64,000 nucleotides of DNA from Muribaculaceae bacterium (GTDB taxonomy: Bacteria; Bacteroidota; Bacteroidia; Bacteroidales; Muribaculaceae), in assembly GCA_022509165.1 (NCBI GenBank), contig JAFLTT010000005.1, positions 1 through 64,000 of the forward strand. The letters run 5' to 3'. Both the position numbers and the translations under genes were made by a program. Below the pieces are notes generated by a model. That model was not told the origin of the DNA. It saw only the letters and a program-made list of their open reading frames with translations, and did not search any database. Shown here one piece after another: positions 9,131-17,549 of this stretch (positions are counted from its first letter, which is position 1; every line of letters begins with the position of its first letter).

Positions 9131-10612
9131 TTAGAATTCGATATTGTCTTCACGAACTTCCCAGTCTTTCACTTGTACATTTACAGTGAGGGCAGTGTTC
9201 TTAATTTCAGGTTTTTCAGGATCGTCAGGAGTGTTGGGATCGGGAACGAAGTCACCGGGATAACCGAGGTTGGCAACATCTTTCACAGTAATCTTATAGA
9301 TATTGTTGCGAACTACACCAAACTCCATCTCATGCATTTTGCCATTGTTGAATGTGCCGGCAGGAGCATTGTGGCGTACCCAATAGTAATAGTAGCAATA
9401 GAACTTACCATCTTTCTTCGGGAATACATCAAACTTGGCAGCCTTGAGGGCATCAAGTATTTTAGCATTATCTGTTTCGTTTCCTATAGCTGCCTTGTAG
9501 ATGTCAGCAATCTGAACCTGCTGTGCGCCTGAAGGGTTAGCAACGATAGCCTGAAGATCAGCGAGGCTACCCCAAACTACATCGTAGTAAGAGATAAGTT
9601 CATCACCGGCGGTGAGAGCTGAACCATCTTCTTTAGTCATTTCAGCACGGAAGATGATACCTGTAGAACGGCCGTTCATCTGGTCATTAACATCCATTAC
9701 AGTGTTAGGAGTAACATAACGCCAAGTAGCCATGGCATCACCCTCAAACCATTTTTTGAAATCCCGAGCGTCAGTAGCGATCTTGTCTTCAACCGCATAG
9801 TGAAGAGTGTTTTTATTCCAAGCAGTTTTCGGGTCTTTTACCCAGTTTTTATCGGTTTCGTCAGCCCAGAGAACGTAATTTGGATCGATTCCTACCTGCT
9901 TGAAGAGATAGAATGACTTGCTGAGGTTAACAAGTGCTACTCCGTCGAAAGTAAGTTTTACGTCTGATACCGTACTGTTTGGCTGAGCATTGCCAAGATC
10001 AAGACGTGCCATTGTACGCTGCACGGTTATAGTACCAAGGCTGTGAGGATTTTCTTTTGTATATTTGCCATTCTTGATACCAACAGGGTCGATGGTGCAA
10101 AGAAGGTTTGCATCAGCGTTACTCATCTGGAAACCATTGGTAGCGCTCCAAAGGCTGTTGTCGTCAGTTAGATAATCCACAGTCTTCTCAGCCGGATTGA
10201 AGTTAGTTCCGGTGATAGTAGTACGGTTAGGATTGCACACGATGTAAACTTTCACCTGAGTACCTTCATATTTTACAAGAGCTTTGAAATCATCTTCATC
10301 AAGTTCGAAAGTGGCTTTGGTACCGCTGATTCCGGTAGTAATTGTTTTGCTTACAAGTACATCATTGCTTGTAGGATCAACCAGTGCCACATGAATGCTC
10401 TTGATATCACTCTCTCCTGGTTTAACTTCCTCAGGGTCTTCTTTTTGGTCACCTGTAGCGGTACGTGACACCGGATTTAAGTTGAATGAGAGGAAAGAAC
10501 CGCTCATGGCACCATTGTCGGCACCCGGTTGTGCAGGACCTTCCATCTTGTCGTTGGCGCAGGATGCTAAGAGACCCAGAGCCAGAAACATTCCAAAATA
10601 TTTGAGTTTCAT
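9131..10612 (-). CDS. Mfa1-like major fimbrial subunit
   Basis: This 493-residue lipoprotein starts MKLKYFGMFLALGLLASC. The arginine at position 50 (PVSRTATG) fits the cleavage site that activates type V fimbrillins. IHVALVD and VNVQVKDWEVREDNIEF are the early and last strands of the Mfa1 fold. It is the first structural subunit gene of the operon and is followed by stable hairpins, so it is the best candidate for the main shaft pilin. A 78-bp gap separates it from the OmpA-like gene upstream. Confidence 0.8.
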   Translation of the reverse strand: MKLKYFGMFLALGLLASCANDKMEGPAQPGADNGAMSGSFLSFNLNPVSRTATGDQKEDPEEVKPGESDIKSIHVALVDPTSNDVLVSKTITTGISGTKATFELDEDDFKALVKYEGTQVKVYIVCNPNRTTITGTNFNPAEKTVDYLTDDNSLWSATNGFQMSNADANLLCTIDPVGIKNGKYTKENPHSLGTITVQRTMARLDLGNAQPNSTVSDVKLTFDGVALVNLSKSFYLFKQVGIDPNYVLWADETDKNWVKDPKTAWNKNTLHYAVEDKIATDARDFKKWFEGDAMATWRYVTPNTVMDVNDQMNGRSTGIIFRAEMTKEDGSALTAGDELISYYDVVWGSLADLQAIVANPSGAQQVQIADIYKAAIGNETDNAKILDALKAAKFDVFPKKDGKFYCYYYYWVRHNAPAGTFNNGKMHEMEFGVVRNNIYKITVKDVANLGYPGDFVPDPNTPDDPEKPEIKNTALTVNVQVKDWEVREDNIEF

Positions 10613-10690
10613 AATGTAAGATTGGTTAATAAATTATTTGTTGTTTATTTATTACTTTAGTGCTTTGTGCATAATGCATGGTGCATAGAT

Positions 10691-12232
10691 TCAGTTTACC
10701 GGAGTGAACTTGTTGGTGAACTTCTGCATTGAAGCTTCAAGACTTTCAGCTTGGACTGCAGCCTTATGGCGAAGCGATTCAGAGCTTGCATTTACTGCCA
10801 GAGCCTTGAATTCCTTAAGAGCCAAAGCCTTGTCGCCGTTGAGCGCTTCATACACCGCGCGTGTGAACTTAGCTTCGTCGCTGTTGCCTGCTTTCTTCAG
10901 ATATTTCTGTGCAGAAACGAAGTCACCTCTTCTGATAGCATTTGTACCTGCGTTGAGGTTGGCTGTTTCATCATCAGGATAAAGCATCGCTGCAAGTTCA
11001 AACGACTGGTTATACAGGTCGCTGCCCTCCGGCTGTGAGTTTGCTACGAGGAAGAGTTCGTTGAGCGAAAGTTTCTGAGGTGATGCCAGCATCACTTCGG
11101 TAATTTCCTGCACATCTTTATATTTACGGATATTGAATTCAATCACGTAGTCTGAGTGACGAAGTGAAGGATACACATTCTCAAGCAAGTAAGCATACTG
11201 CTTAGGATAAGTAGTCTTGATTTTCTGGTTACGTGCATAGGGTTCAAGGTCACCGTCAACGATCCCCAGGATTTCATCGCGGTTTTCTATATCGTTATTC
11301 TGAAGCCATTCCTTGAGACCGGCCCAGTCTACAGGATTGTAGCTGGTCTTGAGAAGACCTTCGGGGAACTTATAAAGTTTCTGCACATATTCTACGAGAG
11401 CGTCGGTACGGCCTTTAGCCAGACGAACGTTGTTTTCGTAAGAACCTTCAGGAGAAGCTGTACCGCTGATTTCGATAGAACGGATGGTGATGTCCTGGTC
11501 GCTCTTGATAGAGTCAATGGTGGCAAGAATCTTGTTGAGTTCCACGCGGTTGTTGCGGTAATCCGGAAGAATGTTTGTCTGGTTAACCTTGAAGTCGATA
11601 TAAGCACGACCTGAGAGTTCGCGGGTCTTTATTTCCTCGGCCACCGGAGTGACATAAAGGAAGTCGCTTATATATTCAGAAGGAGTATAATCAATGTATG
11701 CCAACGGATAATCGGTGATAGTTTTGCCGCAGTTGGCGCACCCTATATCTTCCACACGCATCACAAATGTAGATACGCTCATCCAGTCTTTGAAAGTGGC
11801 CACAGCTTTATAATTGCAATTTACATAACCGTCGCCCGATTCTGTAAACTGATAATTGTAGCCTGAGGGAACAGACTGTTTACTCATTTCACCGCGGTCG
11901 GAACCGTAGCCTTTGAAGAGCACCGGAGCCAGCTGACCATTACGGAGATTATAAATGTAACGGTTGTGTCCGGCCAGTGTAAAAGGAGTGAATTTCACTG
12001 TATCGGCACCGTTCACTATCATAGGAGTGTAGATGGCCTCTTTATTTCTCTGGAAGTTCACTTGTGAGAAATTGAGGTCAAGGTTCACGTTCATTTCGTT
12101 GCCGATCTGTTCGAGTTGGTTTACAACAATCTGTACGTCGGAATTCGGCTTATTTCCTGCCGGTATTTCAGAAGCAGAAGCGCCGGGCACCAAAGTGGCA
12201 AGGAGAGAGAGAGTTATGAATAATTTTTTCAT
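10691..12232 (-). CDS. DUF3868/OmpA-like fimbria-associated outer-membrane protein
   Basis: This protein has 513 residues and a signal peptide (cleavage after PGASA). Residues 20-200 fit the DUF3868 region found next to Bacteroidetes fimbriae. Residues 208-290 are OmpA-like, with ISGTASPEGSYENN in place of the usual peptidoglycan-binding loop. Residues 380-500 look like helical TPR-type repeats. It probably sits in the periplasm or outer membrane and supports the fimbrial base. Residues 250-325 are clearly related to the lipoprotein at 59274-60956. It lies 33 bp downstream of the DUF3575 gene and is co-transcribed with it. Confidence 0.75.
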   Translation of the reverse strand: MKKLFITLSLLATLVPGASASEIPAGNKPNSDVQIVVNQLEQIGNEMNVNLDLNFSQVNFQRNKEAIYTPMIVNGADTVKFTPFTLAGHNRYIYNLRNGQLAPVLFKGYGSDRGEMSKQSVPSGYNYQFTESGDGYVNCNYKAVATFKDWMSVSTFVMRVEDIGCANCGKTITDYPLAYIDYTPSEYISDFLYVTPVAEEIKTRELSGRAYIDFKVNQTNILPDYRNNRVELNKILATIDSIKSDQDITIRSIEISGTASPEGSYENNVRLAKGRTDALVEYVQKLYKFPEGLLKTSYNPVDWAGLKEWLQNNDIENRDEILGIVDGDLEPYARNQKIKTTYPKQYAYLLENVYPSLRHSDYVIEFNIRKYKDVQEITEVMLASPQKLSLNELFLVANSQPEGSDLYNQSFELAAMLYPDDETANLNAGTNAIRRGDFVSAQKYLKKAGNSDEAKFTRAVYEALNGDKALALKEFKALAVNASSESLRHKAAVQAESLEASMQKFTNKFTPVN

Positions 12233-12265
12233 GATTCTTTTTCTTAATGGTAAATTGGCCGCTTC

Positions 12266-12853
12266 TTAGAAGAGGTATTCAAGATTCAGGTTAAGTTTTG
12301 TGAGACCGAAATAGTTGTGGTGGGCGTTGTTTTCAAGTTTTTTGCCACATTCCACGCAAGCGGGATAAGCGTCATACTTGAGATAAGCATAACCCACACC
12401 GATCTCGAATTCAAGGTTCCAGTGCTTGGCGAGTGCCCATGCGTAACCGTAACCGATACCGGCACCGAGACCCCAGCCCTCGTAGCGACGGTCGGAAAGG
12501 TTTCCGAAGTTACTGCCGAGGAGGTTGATTGAATTGTGAATGTTGCCCACATTGTATTGGCCGCCCAATAGATGTAGACCCCAGAAAGAGCCTTGGAATT
12601 TTTCGCAATACCACCAGCGTATTTCCGGTGAGATCAGATAATGTTTCCAGGAATGTTCCTTTATTTTCCAGGCATTGATCTGGTAATCTGCCTCGAGGGT
12701 CCAATGTTTGGCGAGACCGAATTCTACACCAAGGTTAGGACTGAGGGCAGCATCTGTGAGAAGGTTGGTCTTGATACCCACCTTTTGTGCTTGAGCTCCA
12801 AAAGACAATAGGAAGGCAACCCCCAGCAAAGCAAGAGTTCTTTTTATTGACAT
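12266..12853 (-). CDS. DUF3575 outer-membrane beta-barrel protein
   Basis: This is the first gene of the fimbrial operon, with 195 residues and a signal peptide ending SFGAQA. Alternating aromatic strands (VGIKTNLLTDAA, WTLEADYQINAW, RWWYCEKF, GAGIGYGYAW) and a C-terminal LNLEYLF ending in Phe indicate a small outer-membrane barrel. DUF3575 and DUF3868 genes habitually head Bacteroidetes fimbrial loci. A role in fimbrial assembly or surface display is inferred from that company only. Confidence 0.75.
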   Translation of the reverse strand: MSIKRTLALLGVAFLLSFGAQAQKVGIKTNLLTDAALSPNLGVEFGLAKHWTLEADYQINAWKIKEHSWKHYLISPEIRWWYCEKFQGSFWGLHLLGGQYNVGNIHNSINLLGSNFGNLSDRRYEGWGLGAGIGYGYAWALAKHWNLEFEIGVGYAYLKYDAYPACVECGKKLENNAHHNYFGLTKLNLNLEYLF

Positions 12854-12933
12854 TATATCAAAATTTATTGGTTATCAATGGATTAGTATTGAAAGGCTAA
12901 ATGATATTTATTACAAAATTATCAAGTCAGCGT

Positions 12934-12965
12934 CAAAATTACAGAATTTTAATAGACACTACAAG
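12934..12965 (-). promoter_or_regulatory. Promoter of the fimbrial operon
   Basis: On the minus strand this reads CTTG, 20 bases, TAATTTTG, which predicts a start near 12928 and a leader of about 75 nt. A second TAATTTTG at 12914-12921 lacks a well-placed -33 element. I found no inverted repeats immediately around it that would make it an invertible promoter. Confidence 0.55.
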
Positions 12966-13064
12966 TTTTTTAACAATTAATTTAAGCCTCCACAAGCAAA
13001 GTGTCAGTCGCACCTTAATTTCTTGTATATGAAACCCTGACAGAAATTATAGCAAATAAAATTT

Positions 13065-13227
13065 AATGATTATCCCGAATTATATACCAATTAGCTTTTG
13101 TAGGGACGCACGGCTCGTGCGTGCTCTGAAAATCAATTAGTTAGCCTTTTTAATTAGGACGCACGAGCCGTGCGTCCCTACATTTGAGGGTAATTTGTTA
13201 AAAGGGGTATTTATGAGGATAATCATT
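13065..13227. mobile_element. Palindromic non-autonomous element (MITE/REP-like), copy 1
   Basis: The ends are imperfect inverted repeats (aatgattatcc and ggataatcatt). Inside, 13099-13122 and 13159-13182 are exact reverse complements of 24 bp, and each can also fold on itself (acgcac/gtgcgt). The element has no coding capacity. The same sequence occurs in opposite orientation at 57416-57579 with similar length, and the match extends from end to end. This copy has no clear target duplication, which suggests an older insertion. Confidence 0.75.
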
Positions 13228-13330
13228 TATAATTTTTGAAATTCCGGAAAGAAATTTCAATGTTAGGCGGGATATAGCGTTGGAGTGTTTTCCAATAAAA
13301 AACGCCAGGGATTAGTTGGCGGGATGGTAT

Positions 13331-13412
13331 AAAAAGAAAAGATTAGGTGTCATCCCGACAACTAATCCTCTAACCTTAAATCTAATACCATGAAAAACAC
13401 GATGCAAAATTA
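13331..13412 (-). ncRNA. Small terminated transcription unit, copy 1
   Basis: On the minus strand a -7 box TAATTTTG (13405-13412) predicts a start near 13399. About 65 nt later a hairpin (13341-13346 with 13362-13367, plus an inner stem) is followed by a U-rich run at 13331-13340. The whole unit is repeated at 35610-35690: the promoter, about 40 nt of leader, and a terminator with a ggga loop. It contains a nine-codon frame, MVLDLRLED, ending inside the hairpin. It could be a free small RNA or a leader-peptide unit; I do not recognise a named family. Confidence 0.55.
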
Positions 13413-13829
13413 AAAAATATTTTTGGAAATAAAAAATAAAAAAGGCAGAATAAATGAAAAAAGTGAATGTTTATGTGAAAAAACCGGTATTTTTTGGCAC
13501 TTTTAGGGTCAAAAAAGTAGAAAAATGATTATTCGGAGTTAAAATGACCCCTTCATTTTTATTGGATTCTAACATTTTGTTATGTTATACCCCTTAAAAG
13601 ATAATTTTCACAATTAATTATTTTTTTATAATTTTACACCAACTATTTGCAAACTATCGGTATTGCAATTTCTTATTAAATGTTTTTCAAGAATAGATTA
13701 TGAAAAAATGAAATAACATTTAGAGAAAAGTGATAAAGAAAAATGCAAAACAGAAAATATTTTTCCCAACCAAGCCTGAATAATCAGGATACCGGAAAAT
13801 ATAAACTTGATACTTAAAAAAAACAATAT
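13413..13829. other. AT-rich spacer without recognisable genes
   Basis: About 415 bp of very AT-rich DNA separate the small transcription unit from the orphan pair at 13830. It has many A and T tracts and a short palindrome (aacat-N6-atgtt near 13571). I found no promoter of the TAnnTTTG type at a convincing place and no reading frame with coding character. Confidence 0.6.
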
Positions 13830-14258
13830 ATGAGACAGTCAAGAAGCGAAACCGTTGCTCAAAATCTGGAGGATTTCCTCGCTACAAAATCTGAAGAGTA
13901 CAAAAACAAATTTTATCAAAAAAATCTCGACCAGCAATATGCCGCAATAGCAGCCTGGAAAAGAAACGCTAAAAACTTAGGTATGGCAACAAAAGATTTG
14001 GCAAAAGTTACAGCCGCCACAGTAGTATCTTATCTTAAGGATGCTCACAAAAAACTTCAAAAACTCGAATCTCTTTCTCCAAAAGAGGCTCAGAAGATTC
14101 AGGATGTGCTCGATGCAGTGAAAAGCTCAATCGACAACTTCGACCGAGTTAAGAAACAGCAACTGCTCGACATGTATCGTTCCGAAAAAGAAAAACTTGC
14201 AAAACAGGGTTCAGACCTCGACCGTAAGATTGAAGAACTTCAGAACCAACTCGGATAA
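13830..14258 (+). CDS. Small helical coiled-coil protein of unknown function
   Basis: This 142-residue protein is almost wholly helical and charged, with no signal peptide or membrane segment. Heptad-like patterns run through residues 65-140 (LKDAHKKLQKLESL, SEKEKLAKQGSDLDRKIEELQNQL), so it is probably a cytoplasmic coiled coil. The Ala/Val-rich stretch at residues 50-62 (LAKVTAATVVSYL) might contact a membrane. It is followed after 20 bp by a membrane-protein gene and shares its terminator. I do not recognise the family. Confidence 0.65.
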   Translation: MRQSRSETVAQNLEDFLATKSEEYKNKFYQKNLDQQYAAIAAWKRNAKNLGMATKDLAKVTAATVVSYLKDAHKKLQKLESLSPKEAQKIQDVLDAVKSSIDNFDRVKKQQLLDMYRSEKEKLAKQGSDLDRKIEELQNQLG

Positions 14259-14278
14259 ACTCTCAATCTCCTTATACC

Positions 14279-14662
14279 ATGGTAAATAGTTTTTTCTCAG
14301 ACTCACAAACCGAAGCCTACATGAAATGTGTGGCAGCGTGCTTTCCATACGTCACCATCGGATTTCTGGGACATCCTGCACTTACTATAGCAGCAGGTTG
14401 TGTAGGCGGTGTAGCACTGATCGCTTTCTTCATAAGAATCGCAGTGCTGTTTAAGAAAGAGCCCGTGAGGAATCCGGCTCTCGACCATATAGTGCACGGA
14501 CTTTTCTTCCCCTATGCATTTTCTCTGGCTTTTGCTGCCGGCATTGCCTTTGACCATGGCAACAACAAATATGAATTCGGATGGTATGGCATCTGGTTCT
14601 GTCTGTTCTTAGCAATCTTTATAGTAATTGGCAACTGCCTTGTGGCTAAGGCCAACAAATAA
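14279..14662 (+). CDS. Small four-helix integral membrane protein of unknown function
   Basis: Hydrophobic stretches at about residues 17-35, 38-58, 72-90 and 102-122 predict four membrane helices in 127 residues. KKEPVRN lies between the second and third, and EFGWYGIWF opens the fourth. The gene is 20 bp downstream of the coiled-coil gene and the two probably form one transcript ending at 14693-14732. No catalytic or transport motif was seen. Confidence 0.65.
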   Translation: MVNSFFSDSQTEAYMKCVAACFPYVTIGFLGHPALTIAAGCVGGVALIAFFIRIAVLFKKEPVRNPALDHIVHGLFFPYAFSLAFAAGIAFDHGNNKYEFGWYGIWFCLFLAIFIVIGNCLVAKANK

Positions 14663-14692
14663 TCCTTCTAAAGGCTAAGGAAAAATAAAATT

Positions 14693-14732
14693 CCCCGGAC
14701 CGAAAGTTACCACTTTTGGCCCGGGGCAATTT
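14693..14732. terminator. Bidirectional terminator between the orphan pair and the his operon
   Basis: A six-base GC stem (ccccgg 14693-14698 with ccgggg 14721-14726) continues, after one mismatch, into ccgaaagt with acttttgg around a tacc loop. Six Ts follow on the plus strand and an AT-rich run follows on the minus strand. It can serve both the rightward pair and the leftward hisIE end. Confidence 0.85.
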
Positions 14733-14752
14733 TTTCCAAAAACTTAAGATGA

Positions 14753-15352
14753 CTATCTATGGCGAGAGGCAAGTTCGCGTTCCAAATCGGCAAGCGAAAC
14801 ATTCATCTGTTCCAGAAGCACAAGAAGATGATAGATGAGATCACAAACTTCATATAAAAATCTATCGCGATTACCATCCACTGCCTCCACTATAGATTCC
14901 ACAGCCTCCTCCCCTACTTTCTGAGAAATTTTCTTCACACCCTTGATGAAAAGACGGGTTGTATAACTGTCTTCAGGCATCTCTTCATGCCTTTTATGAA
15001 TCAGGGAAGAAAGGTTACGTATGAAACCCTCTTCCTCCGGGGTATCGAAGCAAGATGTGGTGCCACGGTGACATACCGGACCCACAGGATTAACCATAAT
15101 CAGAAGTGTGTCGCTGTCGCAGTCTTCATACATCTTAACGACGCGAAGAAAATTTCCGCTTGTTTCTCCCTTAGTCCAAAGTTTTTGCCGTGTACGGCTA
15201 TAGAACGTAACAAGACCGCTATCACAAGTTTTTTCAAAAGCCTCCCGGTTCATGTATCCCAGCATAAGCACTTTGAGAGTAACAGCATCCTGCACTATCA
15301 CAGGCAAAAGCGCATCGGCACATTTTGAGAGGTTGAATGAATCAAAAGTCAT
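14753..15352 (-). CDS. hisIE: Bifunctional phosphoribosyl-AMP cyclohydrolase / phosphoribosyl-ATP pyrophosphatase
   Basis: This 199-residue fusion performs steps two and three of histidine synthesis: removal of pyrophosphate from PR-ATP (HisE) and ring opening of PR-AMP (HisI). Residues 1-105 are HisI, with MLGYMNREAF, SRTRQKLWTKGETSGN and the metal-binding region ending GPVCHRGTTSCF. Residues 110-199 are HisE, with KKISQKVGEEAVE and the helix around EVCDLIYHLLVLL. It is the last gene of the operon, 107 bp after hisF, and that gap holds a tandem repeat. Confidence 0.96.
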   Translation of the reverse strand: MTFDSFNLSKCADALLPVIVQDAVTLKVLMLGYMNREAFEKTCDSGLVTFYSRTRQKLWTKGETSGNFLRVVKMYEDCDSDTLLIMVNPVGPVCHRGTTSCFDTPEEEGFIRNLSSLIHKRHEEMPEDSYTTRLFIKGVKKISQKVGEEAVESIVEAVDGNRDRFLYEVCDLIYHLLVLLEQMNVSLADLERELASRHR

Positions 15353-15374
15353 AAGTGGGTTTTAATTAAGTGCA

Positions 15375-15457
15375 TAGAGCATAGAGCACGGTGCACAGCT
15401 ATAAAATTATATCTATAGAGCATAGGGCACGGCGCACAGTAAAAAAATTATAGGGCA
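15375..15457. repeat. 41-bp tandem duplication between hisF and hisIE
   Basis: A 24-bp sequence at 15375-15398 recurs at 15416-15439 with two changes, each followed by an AT-rich tail, giving a period of 41 bp. The units contain gcatag and gcac-gg-tgcac-like palindromes. A shorter relative (gtgcataatgcatggtgcat) lies between the pilin and DUF3868 genes near 10668. Function unknown. Confidence 0.7.
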
Positions 15458-15459
15458 TA

Positions 15460-16218
15460 CTAAATTCTTACCGGGATGCCGGCCGAAGCAAGGTGCCTTT
15501 TGAGAGTGAGGATATTCATATTGTCATAATGGAAAATGCTCGCTGCCAGGGCAGCATCCGCCTTACCTTGAGACAGAACTTCAGCTATATCCTCCCATTT
15601 CCCGGCTCCTCCCGAAGCTATTACCGGAATCGATAGACTGTCGAAAAGTTTTCTATAGGTTTCGCAGGGATATCCCGATCTTGTGCCGTCGTGATTCATT
15701 GAGGTAAAAAGAATTTCTCCGCATCCGCGGTCTTCCACTTCCAAAGCCCAGTCGAAGAGATTGCGCGGTGTGCTTTTAGACCCGCCATGAGTAGTGACAT
15801 GCCACACCCCATCGGAATCAAGACGGGCATCTATAGCAACAATTATAAACTGGCTTCCATACCTGCGCGCAATTTGGGTTACCAATTCCGGATTATTCAC
15901 AGCTGCAGTATTCACTGTGATTTTATCGGCTCCGGCATCCAGCAAACGTGAAGCATCATCTACTGAAGCGATCCCACCGCCTACGGTGAAAGGAATATTG
16001 ATGTTTTCAGCTATACGCCTCACAAGATCGGTGAAGGTGTTTCGACCTTCCCGGGATGCTGAAATATCCAGGTATACCAGTTCATCTGCTCCCTCACTGG
16101 CATATCTTACACCCAGTTCCACAGGGTCTCCTACATCTCGCAGGCCTTCAAAATTTATCCCTTTTACTGTACGGCCCTCCTTCACATCGAGGCAAGGTAT
16201 AATTCTTTTTGCCAACAT
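15460..16218 (-). CDS. hisF: Imidazole glycerol phosphate synthase, cyclase subunit
   Basis: This 252-residue barrel protein works with HisH to turn PRFAR plus ammonia into imidazole glycerol phosphate and AICAR. It opens LAKRIIPCLDVKEGR, with the first catalytic Asp in CLDV, and carries the phosphate-binding turns FTVGGGI and ASGGAG. The second catalytic Asp is in IVAIDAR. The length is standard. It starts 27 bp after hisA. Confidence 0.97.
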   Translation of the reverse strand: MLAKRIIPCLDVKEGRTVKGINFEGLRDVGDPVELGVRYASEGADELVYLDISASREGRNTFTDLVRRIAENINIPFTVGGGIASVDDASRLLDAGADKITVNTAAVNNPELVTQIARRYGSQFIIVAIDARLDSDGVWHVTTHGGSKSTPRNLFDWALEVEDRGCGEILFTSMNHDGTRSGYPCETYRKLFDSLSIPVIASGGAGKWEDIAEVLSQGKADAALAASIFHYDNMNILTLKRHLASAGIPVRI

Positions 16219-16245
16219 ACCGGTTCTTTATAATCATTGAAACTA

Positions 16246-16965
16246 TCAGAGGTTGAACTGCCGGAGAGCATTTAGAGAAATCCTGTTTTCATAAATAGCC
16301 TTGCCCACTATTATCCTTCGCAAACCTGCCTCCTGTGCCCTTTCAATATCCTCGATACCTCCTACACCTCCTGATACTGTGAAATCCACTTCCGGGAATC
16401 TATCTTGCAAGCCTCTATAAAAATCAACATCAATTCCGGAAAATGTGCCGTCACGCGATATATCGGTCACTATTGCCTGAGAAAGTCCGGAGGGTAGGAA
16501 TTTCTCTACGAGTTGAACCACCGTGAATTCCGTCTCTTCAGTCCATCCCTTCACTGCTATCTTTCCATCCTTTTCATCGGCGCTAAGTATCATAAAATCA
16601 GGACCATATTCCTTAAGCATTTCCTTGAAAAGTTCAGGCTGCCGAGCGGCCACACTGCCTACCGACAGGAAAGAGGCCCCGGCATTTCTTGCATCGCAAG
16701 CATCCTGCAGAGTCTTTATTCCACCGCTCCATTCTATCTTTGCTCCATCTATAGAAGCCATCTTTTCGAGCACCTTGAGATTCACAGGCGATGAAGCCTT
16801 TGCCCCGTCAAGATCTACTGAATGAATCCGATTGAAACCATGGTCAAGATATCTCTTCACCATATCCACCGGGTCGGCATCATAAAAAGTGGAGAGATTA
16901 TAGTCGCCCTTGGTAAGACGTACGGTCTTACCGTTGATAATATCTATAGCGGGAATTATCAGCAT
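16246..16965 (-). CDS. hisA: ProFAR isomerase
   Basis: This 239-residue barrel enzyme isomerises ProFAR to PRFAR. It starts [17 protein letters not shown] with the catalytic Asp in AIDI, and carries the second catalytic Asp in ATDISRDGT (TDISRDGT in the family) and the phosphate loop TVSGGVGG. It overlaps the end of hisH by 7 bp, which suggests translational coupling. Size and motifs are typical. Confidence 0.97.
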   Translation of the reverse strand: MLIIPAIDIINGKTVRLTKGDYNLSTFYDADPVDMVKRYLDHGFNRIHSVDLDGAKASSPVNLKVLEKMASIDGAKIEWSGGIKTLQDACDARNAGASFLSVGSVAARQPELFKEMLKEYGPDFMILSADEKDGKIAVKGWTEETEFTVVQLVEKFLPSGLSQAIVTDISRDGTFSGIDVDFYRGLQDRFPEVDFTVSGGVGGIEDIERAQEAGLRRIIVGKAIYENRISLNALRQFNL

Positions 16966-17549
16966 ATTTCAAGAAAGTTTTTCAGGATTCTTTCCCCTAC
17001 GTCACCGCTTTTTTCCGGATGGAACTGAGTGCCGTAGAAATTCTCATATTTTAGAGCAGCGCTGAAACGGGAACCGCAATATGAAGTAGTGGCAATCGTG
17101 TCGGGACAGAGTTCGGCTCTGTAAGAATGTACATAATACACATATTCTCCCGGATCAATTGCCTTGAAAAGTTTTGACTCCAGATTGTGAAGGCTGTTCC
17201 AGCCCATGTGAGGAACTTTGTCGGTTGTACCTGACGGGAAACGTCTCACATGTGAATCGAAAATACCTATACATTTCGCGTCACTCTCCTCTGAATCCCG
17301 GCACAGCACCTGCATACCTATGCAAATGCCGAGCACCGGACGCCTTATAGCCTTGATGGGTTCTACAAGCCTCTTTTCGTGCAATTTACACATCACCTCC
17401 GCAGCATCGCCCACTCCTGGGAGTAAGATATGAGATGCCTTCTGCAATTCCTTCTCATCGGCTGTGAGACACCATTCGGCCCCCAGGCGTTTCAGAGCAT
17501 TACACACTGATGTGATGTTGCCTGCATTATAATCCACTATTGCTATCAT
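16959..17549 (-). CDS. hisH: Imidazole glycerol phosphate synthase, glutamine amidotransferase subunit
   Basis: This 196-residue class I amidotransferase supplies ammonia to HisF. It starts [11 protein letters not shown]. The nucleophile Cys lies in GICIGMQVL (family GVCLGMQ), and the His and Glu of the triad are in [10 protein letters not shown]. Its start overlaps the hisB stop by 4 bp. Confidence 0.97.
   Translation of the reverse strand: MIAIVDYNAGNITSVCNALKRLGAEWCLTADEKELQKASHILLPGVGDAAEVMCKLHEKRLVEPIKAIRRPVLGICIGMQVLCRDSEESDAKCIGIFDSHVRRFPSGTTDKVPHMGWNSLHNLESKLFKAIDPGEYVYYVHSYRAELCPDTIATTSYCGSRFSAALKYENFYGTQFHPEKSGDVGERILKNFLEIC

Noticed and set aside
10395-12269. Several open frames of 70-95 codons opposite the fimbrial and other operons
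   Set aside because: They are antisense shadows of well-supported genes, without signal, family or promoter evidence.
13099-13182. Inverted repeats upstream of the fimbrial operon as an invertible promoter switch
   Set aside because: The 24-bp repeats belong to an element found again at 57416-57579. The operon promoter at 12934-12965 lies outside them, and no recombinase gene is near.
13390-13413. Short plus-strand frame MKNTMQN, also seen near 35668 as MKNSMQS
   Set aside because: The conserved stretch reads better as a minus-strand promoter and leader, since the terminators and -7 boxes lie on that strand.
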